Shown here: positions 35,715-45,091 of the stretch, piece by piece | Layout: each line of letters starts with the position of its first letter | Numbering within the stretch: position 1 is the first letter of the stretch | NCBI RefSeq assembly: GCF_001637205.1 | Contig: NZ_LVJH01000034.1 | Span: 32,911 to 96,910, forward strand | Source of the DNA: Paenibacillus glacialis | GTDB lineage: Bacteria; Bacillota; Bacilli; Paenibacillales; Paenibacillaceae | DNA: 64,000 nucleotides | Reading direction: 5' to 3' | Program-made: the position numbers and the translations under genes | Notes under the pieces: generated by a model | The model's input: the letters and a program-made list of their open reading frames with translations, nothing else | Databases searched by the model: none | Told to the model about the DNA's origin: nothing

Positions 35715-36506
35715 TTACAATGAAAGCAACAGGGGATGAAGTTCACTTAACGACAATGCTTCACGCGTTGGATGTATATGGTCGGGTCTAGAGGCATTGG
35801 AACGGTTTATCCAAATACTCTGAATACCGCAACGATTGGCCCCGAGTATATCTGTGTACAGGTTATCTCCGACCATCACGGCTTCATTTGGTTTGATTTC
35901 GAGTAAATCGATGGCATGACGGAATATGGATTCCGAAGGTTTGCCTTCTCCGAAATTACCGGAAATGATGATATGTTCAAAAAAAGAAGCCAGTTCCGGA
36001 ACGCTGTCCACTTTCTCCCGTTGTAGATCTGGGGTTCCGTTCGTCAATAGGAGAAGGCGGTATTTGGAACGAAGTAGGGTAAGCGTTTCGAACGTGTCAT
36101 CATAAATAAATGATCTTTTTCTGCGCTCTTGGGGATATCGTGTAGCAAGAAGTGAAGCTAAGTCCGGATTATATTGACCTGAGCTTTGAAGTGCCGCATG
36201 CCATGCGTTAAATCGATAGATAGGGGCTTCAATCCGCATCTTCTCTAACATGGGATGAGATCCTACGTCGAATCGGGCCCAAAGCGCTTCTAGTGTCGTG
36301 ACTTCAATTGAACTAGCGAAATCGAAAAAAGTGGAAGTGGCGAATTGTAGCTCGGCTTCTCGGATGACGTCATGTTTAAGTTTATCGGGAGAAATTGCTG
36401 GAATATGACTTGATGCAAAGAGACAAGTAGCTTCCAAAGCTTCATCATTCGAGCGTTCGTCCCAATAAAGTGTATTGTCCAAATCAAAAATGATTGCTTT
36501 TATCAT
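35715..36506 (-). CDS. HAD-IA family phosphatase
   Basis: 263 residues. Motif I DLDNTLYWDE carries the nucleophile Asp and acid/base Asp. Motif II LLTNGTP, motif III Lys in GEGKPSESIF and motif IV VGDNLYTDILGANRCG complete the active site. An inserted helical cap (about 20-105) makes it HAD-IA, of the YjjG or N-acylneuraminate-9-phosphatase size. Substrate unknown: small phosphorylated metabolites, possibly a phosphonate or phosphoester breakdown product given the neighbouring operon. It is convergent with deoR and separated by a terminator, so not part of that transcript. Confidence 0.88.
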   Translation of the reverse strand: MIKAIIFDLDNTLYWDERSNDEALEATCLFASSHIPAISPDKLKHDVIREAELQFATSTFFDFASSIEVTTLEALWARFDVGSHPMLEKMRIEAPIYRFNAWHAALQSSGQYNPDLASLLATRYPQERRKRSFIYDDTFETLTLLRSKYRLLLLTNGTPDLQREKVDSVPELASFFEHIIISGNFGEGKPSESIFRHAIDLLEIKPNEAVMVGDNLYTDILGANRCGIQSIWINRSNASRPDHIHPTREALSLSELHPLLLSL

Positions 36507-36696
36507 ATGGTTTTGTCTCGCCTTTCTTGTTGTTTATTCTTTATTATTAATAAAAATATCTTTGTTGTCAATGGGAAAACAACATTAAAACGCATGTATT
36601 TTATTATAGAAATATAAATCTAACCTTCTCCTAACCCGATAGACTACATCCAAGATAATCATCGTAAAATTCGCCAATATGACAGGTATCTACGAA

Positions 36697-36752
36697 AAAG
36701 AAGAGGATGTCCCGTAGCCTAATACAAGGCTTGAGGGACATCCTCTTCTATT
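36697..36752 (-). terminator. Terminator of the DHA2 exporter gene
   Basis: 14-bp perfect arms (36700-36713 and 36735-36748) with an inner AGCCT/AGGCT pair. On the minus strand the hairpin is followed by CTTTTTC. Confidence 0.85.
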
Positions 36753-36771
36753 TTTAAATACCTACATTTAC

Positions 36772-38262
36772 TTAATGCGAAATCATCGTCTTTGCATCCG
36801 GCATTTCGTCATCTGCCAGCTCGTCACCTGGTTTAACACGAGGTTTACGCAGAAGTGTAGTTAATAATAATCCTGCAACTGCAATACAAGCTGTGATCAA
36901 GAATGTATCAGCAAATGCAGCGGTAGAGCTTGCTTGCATGTTCCCGGCTGTCTCAGGAGCGGACATGTGATGTGCTATTTGTGAAGTTAAATACCCAGTC
37001 AAGCCAGCAATAGCGAACGATATAACGACTTGTTGTGTAGCTGATGTTAACGGCGTTACCCGATTCACAAGTCTACGTGGAGCTGAATTTAGGATGTGCG
37101 TATTTAGTGGCATCATCGTTAGACCCATTCCTGCACCCATAAACATAAGTGGAAGTACAATCATAAACATAGCTGTATCCACGGTAATCTGAGAAAATAG
37201 GAATAGGGCTATGGATACTAGCGTTAGACCTGTCAGGGCAAGTGGACGTGCGCCCCACTTATCGAACAGTTTGCCTCCAAGAGGCATAAATACCATGGAT
37301 GCAAGGGCCTGAGCAAGCGTGGTATAACCACTTTCTAGCGGCGTAAATCCTCTTACCTCTTGCAAATATAACGGAATCATGAGAATAGCACCGAACAAAG
37401 CGACCTGTGTTATCCAAGATAAGATAACACCCCGTGTGAAGTCAGAAGAAGCAAAGACACGAAGTTCTAGTAATGGTTCCTTCTGCTTCAGCTCCACGAT
37501 AATGAACAGGATAAGGGCAACACCACCAACGATCAATCCTGTTAACGTACTTCTAGATGTCCAACTGGTTCCTGCTTCAGTTACACCATAAGCTAACATG
37601 GCGAATGCAATTGGAGCGAGAATGATTCCAAGAATATCGAGGGAAGGAACCTTCTTGCTCTCGAATGAAGGTAAGAACTTAATCCCTACAATGACAGCAG
37701 CAATCCCGATCGGTACGTTAATAATGAAGATCCAATGCCATGATGCAACTTGGATCAGCCATCCCGATAAGATAGGTCCAGAAGCAGGAGCAAGTAGCAT
37801 AGGGATACCGAGCATACCCATAACGGAACCTCTCTTATCAGGAGGAGCAAGTCTGAAGACCATGGCCATCCCAATAGGAGCGACCATACCGCCTCCAAGC
37901 CCTTGAATAATACGGAATACAATGAGTTGTTCTGAGGTTTGAGCTAGAGAGCAAAGCACAGATCCAAGTGTAAATAAAGTAATGGTGATGAGGAATATTC
38001 GCTTAGCTCCGAACTTATCTGTCATCCATCCGGCCAACGGGATAACGGCTGATAATGCTAGCATATACCCGGTAATCGTCCATTGTATCGTCTTCAATTC
38101 TGTCCCGAAATACGCTTGTAAGTTCGGTATAGCCACGTTGATAACGGTGCTGTCTAGGATGACCATAATCATACCTAGGATAACAGCCATGAGGGGAGCA
38201 ATAATCGCCTTTATAGAAAACTCGGTGTGCACTGGAGCTCTTGTTACATTTTGTATAGCCAT
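36772..38262 (-). CDS. DHA2-family (EmrB/QacA) MFS drug exporter
   Basis: 496 residues with about 14 helices. The N-terminus has MVILDSTVINVAIPNL and the antiporter motif GWMTDKFGAKRIF. IIQGLGGGMVAPIGMAMVFR and LAPASGPILSGWLI are the DHA2 family signatures. It should expel lipophilic or cationic drugs in exchange for protons. A TetR-type regulator is divergent, with a paired half-site between them, so it is presumably repressed until drug binds. The start follows GGGAGAG on the minus strand. Confidence 0.9.
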   Translation of the reverse strand: MAIQNVTRAPVHTEFSIKAIIAPLMAVILGMIMVILDSTVINVAIPNLQAYFGTELKTIQWTITGYMLALSAVIPLAGWMTDKFGAKRIFLITITLFTLGSVLCSLAQTSEQLIVFRIIQGLGGGMVAPIGMAMVFRLAPPDKRGSVMGMLGIPMLLAPASGPILSGWLIQVASWHWIFIINVPIGIAAVIVGIKFLPSFESKKVPSLDILGIILAPIAFAMLAYGVTEAGTSWTSRSTLTGLIVGGVALILFIIVELKQKEPLLELRVFASSDFTRGVILSWITQVALFGAILMIPLYLQEVRGFTPLESGYTTLAQALASMVFMPLGGKLFDKWGARPLALTGLTLVSIALFLFSQITVDTAMFMIVLPLMFMGAGMGLTMMPLNTHILNSAPRRLVNRVTPLTSATQQVVISFAIAGLTGYLTSQIAHHMSAPETAGNMQASSTAAFADTFLITACIAVAGLLLTTLLRKPRVKPGDELADDEMPDAKTMISH

Positions 38263-38351
38263 TCAGTTATCTCTCTCCCATTCTCCTTTGGTTTACTTCG
38301 CGATATATAGAATGGAATTGATGTAAGCGATCAACCCATAAGTTAGATATC

Positions 38352-38415
38352 TTGACGTAAAAACAATTAATATGTACTATTGACCGTGTAGTTTTTAATA
38401 AAACCCATTGGTCAA
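38352..38415 (+). promoter_or_regulatory. tetR promoter and putative TetR operator
   Basis: TTGACG (38352-38357) and TACTAT (38375-38380) lie 17 bp apart, facing tetR. Inverted half-sites TTGACC (38380-38385) and GGTCAA (38410-38415) overlap the start region, placed to control both divergent genes. Confidence 0.55.
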
Positions 38416-38481
38416 AACATATACTAAATTTTACTCAATTTTTAAATAAAGTCAATTTATTTCTTGAAAAGAGGTTGCAAA

Positions 38482-39402
38482 TTGAGTGTAACAAAGCAGA
38501 AAATATTAGATTCAGCCATGCGATTTTTTTTGGAAAAAGGATACATGGCTACATCCATACAGAACATTGCAGATGACTGCGGCGTCGCCAAGGGTTCTTT
38601 GTATAATCTCTTTAACTCGAAGGAAGATTTACTTATTGAAGTTTTGATGATGCAACAGCATAGAATGACTGAACAAATTAGAAATATTCGAATAGATGAG
38701 ACACTTTCCCTAAAGGAAGTGTTTATTCGCGAGACGGAATGTCAAATTGGTTTCTTTCTAGATAATAGTTTTATTATGCAGGAAGTAAAGAAATTAACGT
38801 TGCCAGATGGGAAGATTGCACCTTTTTTATTTCGTCTAAGGGCTAATCTTCTGAATTATAATAAAGAGAGCCTCTTGCGCGTATTTGGGGACGGTATAGA
38901 ACCCAATATATGGGACCTAGTGATGATTTATAATGGGATTATGCGGGAGTTAATATTCTTATTCATTTTTGAGAAAAAGTCACTTATTGCTCGGGATATG
39001 GCTGCATTTGTCGTACAGTGTATGGAGGATATGACGACAAATATGCAAGTCAGAACAAGACCGGCCTTATTACAAGATTCAGACATGAGTGAGTACATAC
39101 AGTATGGGCTAAAGGGGGAACAGATTCCTGACGTTACACAGAGACTTGATCTAATCCAGCGGTTAAGGTCTACGATTAAGGAACTTGCGATAACGAATTC
39201 TGAGAAGACGGAACTTCAGGAAGCCACCCAACTACTGCAAGAGGAACTAACATGTGAACAACCCAAAATAGTATTGATTCGCGCGCTCATTGGATTGTTG
39301 GAGAAAGAGCATGGGCTTAAAGATATTATTCAGCAATTGGACAAGCTTGTAATGAATAATCTGAAGCAAGGATTAACATTTGAATGTACTCCTAAGGAAT
39401 AG
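38482..39402 (+). CDS. TetR/AcrR-family regulator with long C-terminal extension
   Basis: About 306 residues, longer than the usual 190-220. The TTG at 38482 is 7 nt after GAGG; TTG 38464 lacks a site. N-terminal helix-turn-helix: KILDSAMRFFLEKGYMATSIQNIADDCGVAKGSLYNLFNSKEDLL. A ligand-binding core follows to about residue 200. The last 100 residues (RLDLIQRLRSTIKELAITNSEKTELQEA...) are helical and coiled-coil-like, an addition of unknown role. Probable repressor of the divergent DHA2 exporter. Confidence 0.88.
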   Translation: MSVTKQKILDSAMRFFLEKGYMATSIQNIADDCGVAKGSLYNLFNSKEDLLIEVLMMQQHRMTEQIRNIRIDETLSLKEVFIRETECQIGFFLDNSFIMQEVKKLTLPDGKIAPFLFRLRANLLNYNKESLLRVFGDGIEPNIWDLVMIYNGIMRELIFLFIFEKKSLIARDMAAFVVQCMEDMTTNMQVRTRPALLQDSDMSEYIQYGLKGEQIPDVTQRLDLIQRLRSTIKELAITNSEKTELQEATQLLQEELTCEQPKIVLIRALIGLLEKEHGLKDIIQQLDKLVMNNLKQGLTFECTPKE

Positions 39403-39412
39403 ATTTTTCGAG

Positions 39413-39470
39413 AAAAAGGGGGCATCCCGCTTACACGTAACGTATACGCTGTAGCGAATGCCCTTTTCGT
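39413..39470. terminator. Terminator between tetR and the convergent amylase gene
   Basis: AAAAGGGGGCAT pairs with ATGCCCTTTT (39458-39467), with an inner CGCT/AGCG pair. Confidence 0.7.
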
Positions 39471-39486
39471 ATTGGATGATCTATGG

Positions 39487-40953
39487 TCATTCTACATCAT
39501 CTTCCGGGTATGCCCAGACAGATACGCTTCCACCATTGGCTGGAAATGTTGCAAATCCGTCTGTTGCAATGGTAATACGCTCCTTTCTGGTATTGGTCAG
39601 ATCGACCCAGACTTCCCCTGCACGTTCTTTCCCAACCAACATTCGCTTTTCTCCTTTATCGCCATTACAAATAACAACAGCGCATCCCGAACGTTCGATT
39701 TCTTGCACACCTTGGCGCACCCATCCAATCGTATTCGGATGATCGAAATAATCTTGTTGCTTACCGTAAGCCTTATGGTAACGAGCATACAACAGTGGAT
39801 CAATGGCTGCTTGTTTGCCTGCTTGTGGTTCTAAGCCACCAATTCCATAATAATCTCCGTAGAAGACGACAGGATAACCATCCTGTCTAAGTAGAATAAG
39901 GGCGTATGCACTTTGTTTGAACCAATCCTTCACCCAGGACTCAAGCGCTTCATGAGGTTGTGAATCGTGATTATCGACAAACGTCACAGCGTTCTGAGGA
40001 TGGGAGTTAACTAGTGTATCTTTGAAAATAGTTCTGAGATCATAGGATCTACCGCCTTCTGAAGCAGCGCGTAATTTGTAGTGGAGGGATACGTCGAACA
40101 GATCAATTTTATAGTCAATCGTATCTAGAAACTGTTGGCATTTAGATAACTCTGGATTCCAGAACTCGCCTACCAAATAGAAATTCTCTCCACGTGCTTT
40201 AATCATTTCAGTGGCGAATTCTTTAATGAAGTCATGATTAATATGCTTGATAGCATCAAGACGATAGCCATTACAAGATAACGTCTCAGCAAGCCATTTG
40301 CCCCATGTGATCATTTCTTCTTTCACTTGTGGGTGATTGTAGTCGATATTGGCGAACATTAGATAGTCATAATTACCGAATTCATTGCCTACATTCTCGT
40401 TCCAATGTTTATTCTCACCTAGGATTCGGAAAATACCACTCCGTTTTTTACTTGCATCATAATCTGTTCCGTTAAAATGCTCTGAATTCCACTTGAATGA
40501 GGAGTAGGTATTCCCGCGTCCTGGGAATGTGAATTTGGTCCAGCCTTCAATATCAAAGGGCTTTGATATTTCCTTCGTTCGGTCGTTACCATCCACCTCA
40601 ATGACGCTGAATTTCTCTGTTTCATCTGCTCCAGCTTTATGATTCATGACCAGATCTACATATACTGCAAGTCCATGTTCGTGACAAAGTGTGATGGCAT
40701 CGATCAATTCTTGTTTCGATCCATATTTCGTTCGAACGGACCCTTTTTGATCGAATTCTCCTAGGTCGTACAAATCATATGTGCTATATCCAGTATCATC
40801 CTTGGACTGCCCTTTGGTAACCGGTGGAATCCACACTGTACTGATACCCTTCTGTTTCAGATCAGATGCAGTGTCCTTTAGACGTTTCCAATGTGTTCCG
40901 TCTGATTCAACATGCCATTCAAAGAACTGCATCATCGTATGATTGCGCTTCAT
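39487..40953 (-). CDS. Cytoplasmic alpha-amylase (GH13)
   Basis: 488 residues, no signal peptide. GH13 regions are complete: VDLVMNHKAGAD (region I), GYRLDAIKHI with the nucleophile Asp (II), FYLVGEFWN with the acid Glu (III) and VTFVDNHDSQ with the third Asp (IV). Overall it resembles the intracellular amylases of E. coli AmyA / GH13_5 type, which open maltodextrins taken up from outside. The start follows AAAGGGGGA. No transporter or maltose regulator is nearby, so it appears as a stand-alone gene. Confidence 0.92.
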   Translation of the reverse strand: MKRNHTMMQFFEWHVESDGTHWKRLKDTASDLKQKGISTVWIPPVTKGQSKDDTGYSTYDLYDLGEFDQKGSVRTKYGSKQELIDAITLCHEHGLAVYVDLVMNHKAGADETEKFSVIEVDGNDRTKEISKPFDIEGWTKFTFPGRGNTYSSFKWNSEHFNGTDYDASKKRSGIFRILGENKHWNENVGNEFGNYDYLMFANIDYNHPQVKEEMITWGKWLAETLSCNGYRLDAIKHINHDFIKEFATEMIKARGENFYLVGEFWNPELSKCQQFLDTIDYKIDLFDVSLHYKLRAASEGGRSYDLRTIFKDTLVNSHPQNAVTFVDNHDSQPHEALESWVKDWFKQSAYALILLRQDGYPVVFYGDYYGIGGLEPQAGKQAAIDPLLYARYHKAYGKQQDYFDHPNTIGWVRQGVQEIERSGCAVVICNGDKGEKRMLVGKERAGEVWVDLTNTRKERITIATDGFATFPANGGSVSVWAYPEDDVE

Positions 40954-41176
40954 ATAAGTAATCCCCCTTTAGAATAATAGCTTGAATAATTTAATCTCAC
41001 ACAAGAGGGAGTATCCTTCTCTTATACAGATTGCCCATTGTTCTATAGTTATTAAACTTATCTGGTAGATAGGTGTGAATTAAATCAGTTGTATGGGTGA
41101 AGGGATTATCCTATGATGGATGTAAATGGAGGCTTCGATGAACATCTTCGATTTCAAGCTGAGAAAGGACTACACA

Positions 41177-41686
41177 ATGGATGGTGTAAAGATATTACAA
41201 GTCGTGGGATATAAAAATAGTGGAAAAACAACACTCGTTGAATGCTGGATTCAAGTATTGGTAGCTCACCACTATCGTGTGTCGGTTATCAAACATCATG
41301 GACATGGTGGACCGCTTGAAATGCCCTCTTCTGACACGGATAGTATGAAGTTCTTAGTGAACGGGGCAGTTAGTTCTATAGCTGTTGGTGGTGGAATGGT
41401 TCAGTTGCATATGCAGCTTGAACCTAAGTATGAAGACTTATTGAATATGGCAGTGTTGTCGGACCCCAATATCATATTAATAGAGGGATTTAAGCAAGCG
41501 ATTGAACCGAAAGTTGTGATTGTACGATCGAAGGAAGAATGGGAAAGCTTACAGAAACTAACGAATATTATACTGGTTATGGCCTATGAAGGGGTGGAGA
41601 TTGATGGAGAATATGACGTCATCAACATCTCAAATGAAATAGAGATCAAGGACTGGATGGTACACTTCATGGAAGATGTTCTGTAG
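41177..41686 (+). CDS. mobB: MobB, molybdopterin-guanine dinucleotide biosynthesis adaptor
   Basis: P-loop GTP-binding protein assisting MobA. Walker A GYKNSGKTTL starts about ten residues after the ATG at 41177, as in most MobB proteins; this start has GAAAGGA upstream. An alternative ATG at 41138 behind GGAGG would add 13 residues. IKHHGHGG, DTDSMKFLVNGA and ILIEGFKQAIEPKVVIVR are family blocks. About 169 residues. Followed by mobA. Other molybdopterin genes are not in the window. Confidence 0.9.
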   Translation: MDGVKILQVVGYKNSGKTTLVECWIQVLVAHHYRVSVIKHHGHGGPLEMPSSDTDSMKFLVNGAVSSIAVGGGMVQLHMQLEPKYEDLLNMAVLSDPNIILIEGFKQAIEPKVVIVRSKEEWESLQKLTNIILVMAYEGVEIDGEYDVINISNEIEIKDWMVHFMEDVL

Positions 41687-41735
41687 TGTTATTGTGCGTT
41701 CTTTAGTATGTAATATGCTAGGAAGGAGATTGGTC

Positions 41736-42299
41736 ATGAATACTATAGGTGTTGTCCTTGCAGGTGGATTATCACGGCGTTATGGATCTCCGAAAGCTTT
41801 CGCGAAGCGAGATGGCAAGTTTTATTATGAGATTGCAAATGAAGCTTTATTGAAGGTGAGTGATGAAGTTGTGTTGGTAGCTCGCCCAGAGTTTCTAGGG
41901 CAATTTAATCAAGGTATGAACGTCATCGTCGATGTAAAAGAGTTCAGGGGATGTGGACCCCTTGCAGGGGTATATTCCGTTATGTCTAACTTTCAAGCAG
42001 ATCGATATGTTATTGTGCCGTGTGACATGCCATACATAAATAGTGATGTAATAGATTCACTGGTTGCGGCCTATGAGGATGAAGATGTGCTTGCAGTGGA
42101 GGTGAAAGGGGTACAGCATCCAATCGTTGCTATCTATAATCATCGGATGAGGGATTCCATTCATCAGGCTTTGGAGAATGGACAATACAGTGTAATGAAA
42201 TTATTAGAGGCAGTTGATGTCCGATGGGTAGAGGGGAATGAGCTGACAAGCAGTGCCCATGAAGTGTTCCAGAATATGAACACCCCTCAAGAACATTAG
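41736..42299 (+). CDS. mobA: MobA, molybdenum cofactor guanylyltransferase
   Basis: About 187 residues from the ATG after AAGGAGA. It transfers GMP from GTP to molybdopterin to make the MGD form of the cofactor. The N-terminal nucleotide loop VVLAGGLSRRYGSPKAF varies slightly from LAGGxSxRMGxxK. The metal site VPCDMPYINSDVI and GCGPLAGVYSVM are typical. It directly follows mobB. It implies a molybdoenzyme elsewhere, such as nitrate reductase or formate dehydrogenase. Confidence 0.9.
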   Translation: MNTIGVVLAGGLSRRYGSPKAFAKRDGKFYYEIANEALLKVSDEVVLVARPEFLGQFNQGMNVIVDVKEFRGCGPLAGVYSVMSNFQADRYVIVPCDMPYINSDVIDSLVAAYEDEDVLAVEVKGVQHPIVAIYNHRMRDSIHQALENGQYSVMKLLEAVDVRWVEGNELTSSAHEVFQNMNTPQEH

Positions 42300-42440
42300 G
42301 AGGGGGTGAAGTCCTAAGGCCATTTCGAGTGAGTGTAAGTCGGTAGTGGTCACCTGATATGAGCGGGGACTACTATTTTTTCATTTATAAAGAACGGATG
42401 TCGATATGAAATAAAGATTGACGAATACAATTAAATGGAG

Positions 42441-42458
42441 TATCTTTAAATCAAGATA
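42441..42458 (+). promoter_or_regulatory. MhqR-like operator upstream of the DoxX/nitroreductase operon
   Basis: TATCTT (42441-42446), six bases, AAGATA (42453-42458) resembles the B. subtilis MhqR operator, described as TATCT-N8-AGATA with an A/T tail. A second palindrome, AGATATATATCT (42488-42499), lies closer to the gene. Downstream genes match the MhqR regulon type, which supports the call. Confidence 0.55.
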
Positions 42459-42560
42459 TATTAAATAAAAATAAAAAGCGTTTTTTTAGATATATATCTT
42501 AATGTTGAGATATTATGCAGTGTAAAAGATAACCAATACAATAACATGAAGGAATTAGAA

Positions 42561-42965
42561 ATGAGTATTGCATTAGGATTGTTAATTATTCGATTGGTCG
42601 TGGGGTTAAGTTTTATGGCGCATGGTGCACAGAAGTTGTTTGGTTGGTTTGGTGGTTATGGTCCAAAAGGAACAGGTGGATGGATGGAATCCATCGGGAT
42701 GAAACCCGGTGTTGTGATGGCTGTCATGGCAGGTATAATGGAACTTATGGGAGGATTAATGCTGGCATCAGGGCTATTCACCGTAATTGGTGCAGTCTTC
42801 ATTGTGGCGACGATGCTAGGAGCTATCGTTAAAGTACACGGTCCAAACGGATATTGGGCCACAGCTAACGGATATGAATACAACGTATTGTTGATTGCTG
42901 TATCGGTTGGTCTAGCGCTCATTGGTGCTGGAGACTACTCACTTGATGCTATTTTACTGAAATAA
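42561..42965 (+). CDS. DoxX-family membrane protein (MhqP-like)
   Basis: About 134 residues and four transmembrane helices. The ATG at 42561 follows AAGGA. The DoxX signature is LIIRLVVGLSFMAHGAQKLFGWFGGYGPKGTGGWMESIGM. DoxX proteins are associated with thiol and quinone stress resistance, and B. subtilis MhqP is one. First gene of a three-gene operon with a nitroreductase and a flavin reductase, behind a candidate MhqR operator, so a role in quinone or electrophile detoxification is likely. Confidence 0.88.
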   Translation: MSIALGLLIIRLVVGLSFMAHGAQKLFGWFGGYGPKGTGGWMESIGMKPGVVMAVMAGIMELMGGLMLASGLFTVIGAVFIVATMLGAIVKVHGPNGYWATANGYEYNVLLIAVSVGLALIGAGDYSLDAILLK

Positions 42966-42984
42966 TATTTAGGGGGAAACATAC

Positions 42985-43611
42985 ATGAGTGAATTCATTT
43001 CACTATTACAGTCACGCAGATCAGCTAATAAATTCATTACTGGTGTGGAAATACTGAATAACGAATTAGATGATATCTTTAATCTTGTGAAATATGGCCC
43101 ATCTGCGTTTAATTTACAGCATACGCATTACGTGGTTGTTAAAGATCCTGAGTTGTTGAACAAGGTCTATTTAGCAGCTAATAAGCAATATAAAGTACAG
43201 ACTGCTTCTGCTGTCATTATAGTTCTTGGTAATAAGAATGCGTACAAGGACGCTGGGCGAATGAATGAAGGATTACTTCATTTGGGCGTGATTAATCAAC
43301 AGGAATATGATATGACTGTAGAATCGGTGGAATCTTTTTATGAAAGTAGAGGGGAAACCTTTAAGAGAGAAGAAGCCATTCGTAATGCGAGTCTAAGCGC
43401 TATGAACTTCATGTTGATAGCTAAAGAAAAGGGTTGGGACACTTGCCCAATGATTGGTTTCGACCCGGAGGTAATACGTACAGATTTAAATATTCCTGAA
43501 GTATACGTACCAGCTCTGATGATCGCCATTGGGAAAGAAGATACCGGTAGTGGAAGACCACGTGGATATCGTAAGCCTGTAGGGGAATTCGTGAGTTATA
43601 ATCAGTTCTGA
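42985..43611 (+). CDS. Nitroreductase-family oxidoreductase (MhqN-like)
   Basis: 208 residues. FMN-binding N-terminus SLLQSRRSANKFI, then the NLVKYGPSAFNLQHTHYVVV loop, and GWDTCPMIGFDPEVIR near the C-terminus, all nitroreductase landmarks. It should reduce quinones or nitro compounds with NAD(P)H. It lies 19 bp after the DoxX gene and 17 bp before the flavin reductase gene. The pairing of a nitroreductase with DoxX recalls MhqN and MhqP of B. subtilis. Confidence 0.9.
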   Translation: MSEFISLLQSRRSANKFITGVEILNNELDDIFNLVKYGPSAFNLQHTHYVVVKDPELLNKVYLAANKQYKVQTASAVIIVLGNKNAYKDAGRMNEGLLHLGVINQQEYDMTVESVESFYESRGETFKREEAIRNASLSAMNFMLIAKEKGWDTCPMIGFDPEVIRTDLNIPEVYVPALMIAIGKEDTGSGRPRGYRKPVGEFVSYNQF

Positions 43612-43628
43612 TTCAACGTAAAGGGGAA

Positions 43629-44246
43629 ATGTCCGTGATATCTATTGATCCGTCAGATCAAAGTGATCGTGACAACTATAAATTGTTAATAGGGAGCATT
43701 ATTCCACGGCCGGTGGCCTTCGTTACAACACTCTCGAATCAGGGAGTTCTAAATGCAGCACCGTATAGTTATTTTAATATTGTTACGACAGATCCTCCTT
43801 TGATTTCTATATCTGTACAGAGAAAGAACGGTGTTCAGAAGGATACTGCTAGGAATGCCGTAGAAGTAGGCGAATTTGTTGTTCATATATCTGATGAATC
43901 GTACATTCAGCAGATTAACGAGACAGCAGCAAGCTTACCACCGGATCAGAGCGAAGTTCTTCTAGCAGGGCTTACACCTGTAGCAAGTGACAAGATAGCT
44001 GTCCCCGGCATTGCAGAAGCGAGTATTCGAATGGAGTGCCTACTTGAACATTGTATTCCGCTCGGGGGGACCAAGGATTCGCCGTCTACGGATCTATTAA
44101 TTGGAAGAGTGGTTTGCTTTCATCTTGACGAATCGGTGTATCAAGACGGATATATTGATCCCGAAATGTTGAAGCCAGTGAGTCGGCTGGCAGGCAATTC
44201 CTACGCAAAATTGGGCGAGATATTTACGATAGAACGTCCTGAATAA
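43629..44246 (+). CDS. Flavin reductase-like / FMN-binding split-barrel protein
   Basis: 205 residues. The DIM6/NTAB-type domain reads YKLLIGSIIPRPVAFVTTLSNQGVLNAAPYSYFNIVTTDPPLISISVQR, with the usual I-P-R-P and A-P-[YF]-S-[YF] motifs contacting FMN. Such proteins supply reduced flavin or act as FMN-dependent reductases. Third and last gene of the quinone-stress operon; followed by a strong terminator. Confidence 0.88.
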   Translation: MSVISIDPSDQSDRDNYKLLIGSIIPRPVAFVTTLSNQGVLNAAPYSYFNIVTTDPPLISISVQRKNGVQKDTARNAVEVGEFVVHISDESYIQQINETAASLPPDQSEVLLAGLTPVASDKIAVPGIAEASIRMECLLEHCIPLGGTKDSPSTDLLIGRVVCFHLDESVYQDGYIDPEMLKPVSRLAGNSYAKLGEIFTIERPE

Positions 44247-44276
44247 ATCGTATTAAAGTGTTGTTTAAAACAACAT

Positions 44277-44320
44277 AAAAATGCCGTAAGCTATCGTGAA
44301 TGATAGCTTACGGCATTTAA
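44277..44320. terminator. Bidirectional terminator between the flavin reductase gene and gbsR
   Basis: 15-bp perfect stem (44281-44295 and 44302-44316) with A tract before and T tract after. Confidence 0.88.
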
Positions 44321-44344
44321 CATATTTGAGAAGATAAGAACCTA

Positions 44345-44908
44345 CTATTCTTGCTCTTCTTTAGGAATCCAATCGAAAATTTGCCCGGTTTCTAATGCAT
44401 CGATAAAACGACCTAACCATCTGTAATATAGGATCGCGTGGTTCATTCTGTCGATATCCATCTCGACATGGGCAACCAGTGCCTCATTATCACTGTTCTC
44501 TTCCCGAAGCTTTCGAAGCTCTGTTAACGATTTATGTAAAGAATTAATATTCATTTCCATAGATTTTCGCCATTTGATAGAGAAGTATTCGACAAAATTT
44601 TGGTGCCAATCGCCTTCTACTTCATACAGATCTTTCCTCGATCCTTTTCCCCAAACCTTATTTATCATTTTCAGATCTACTAATGCACGCATCCCTGTAC
44701 TCATACTTGTTTTACTCATGCCCATTTCCTGACCCATCTCGTCGAGCGTGACGGGACCATCGTGGAAATACATATTTCCGTACAAATGACCAATGGACAT
44801 CGTGACCCCATAAAGATCCATATTTTTTCCAATAGAATCCATGACGCGTTGGCGCGCCTTTTCGATCACTTTAGCTTGCTCTTCATTTAATCCATCAAAT
44901 GTTGTCAT
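44345..44908 (-). CDS. gbsR: GbsR-family osmoprotectant regulator
   Basis: 187 residues from the ATG 8 nt after GGGAG; a GTG three codons earlier overlaps the site. MarR-like winged helix: MSIGHLYGNMYFHDGPVTLDEMGQEMGMSKTSMSTGMRALVDLKMI, typical of GbsR/OpcR proteins. A helical C-terminal half follows. GbsR senses choline and represses choline-uptake and oxidation genes in B. subtilis. Here it is divergent from an opuA-type operon, so it probably adjusts glycine betaine import; the ligand is inferred. Confidence 0.88.
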   Translation of the reverse strand: MTTFDGLNEEQAKVIEKARQRVMDSIGKNMDLYGVTMSIGHLYGNMYFHDGPVTLDEMGQEMGMSKTSMSTGMRALVDLKMINKVWGKGSRKDLYEVEGDWHQNFVEYFSIKWRKSMEMNINSLHKSLTELRKLREENSDNEALVAHVEMDIDRMNHAILYYRWLGRFIDALETGQIFDWIPKEEQE

Positions 44909-45091
44909 TTCGTACACTCCCTTGAATAACGCTTGCGATGAGCGGAAACAATATCCACAGCATTCATTGTAAAAAAAAGTGTTTGAAAAGTAAAGAATAC
45001 AACATTGCAGGAATTGTAAGTTAAACGGAGTATACAGTTAATAAAGTACATAAAGTTAAAACTGTACGTACTACACGGTCTGTTTTACATT

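Noticed and set aside
35609..35791. 60-codon frame after deoR
   Set aside because: Runs through the terminator hairpin into the HAD gene on the opposite strand; no ribosome site.
42345..42382. Terminator after mobA
   Set aside because: A T tract is present, but the stem is short and mismatched; not enough to support.
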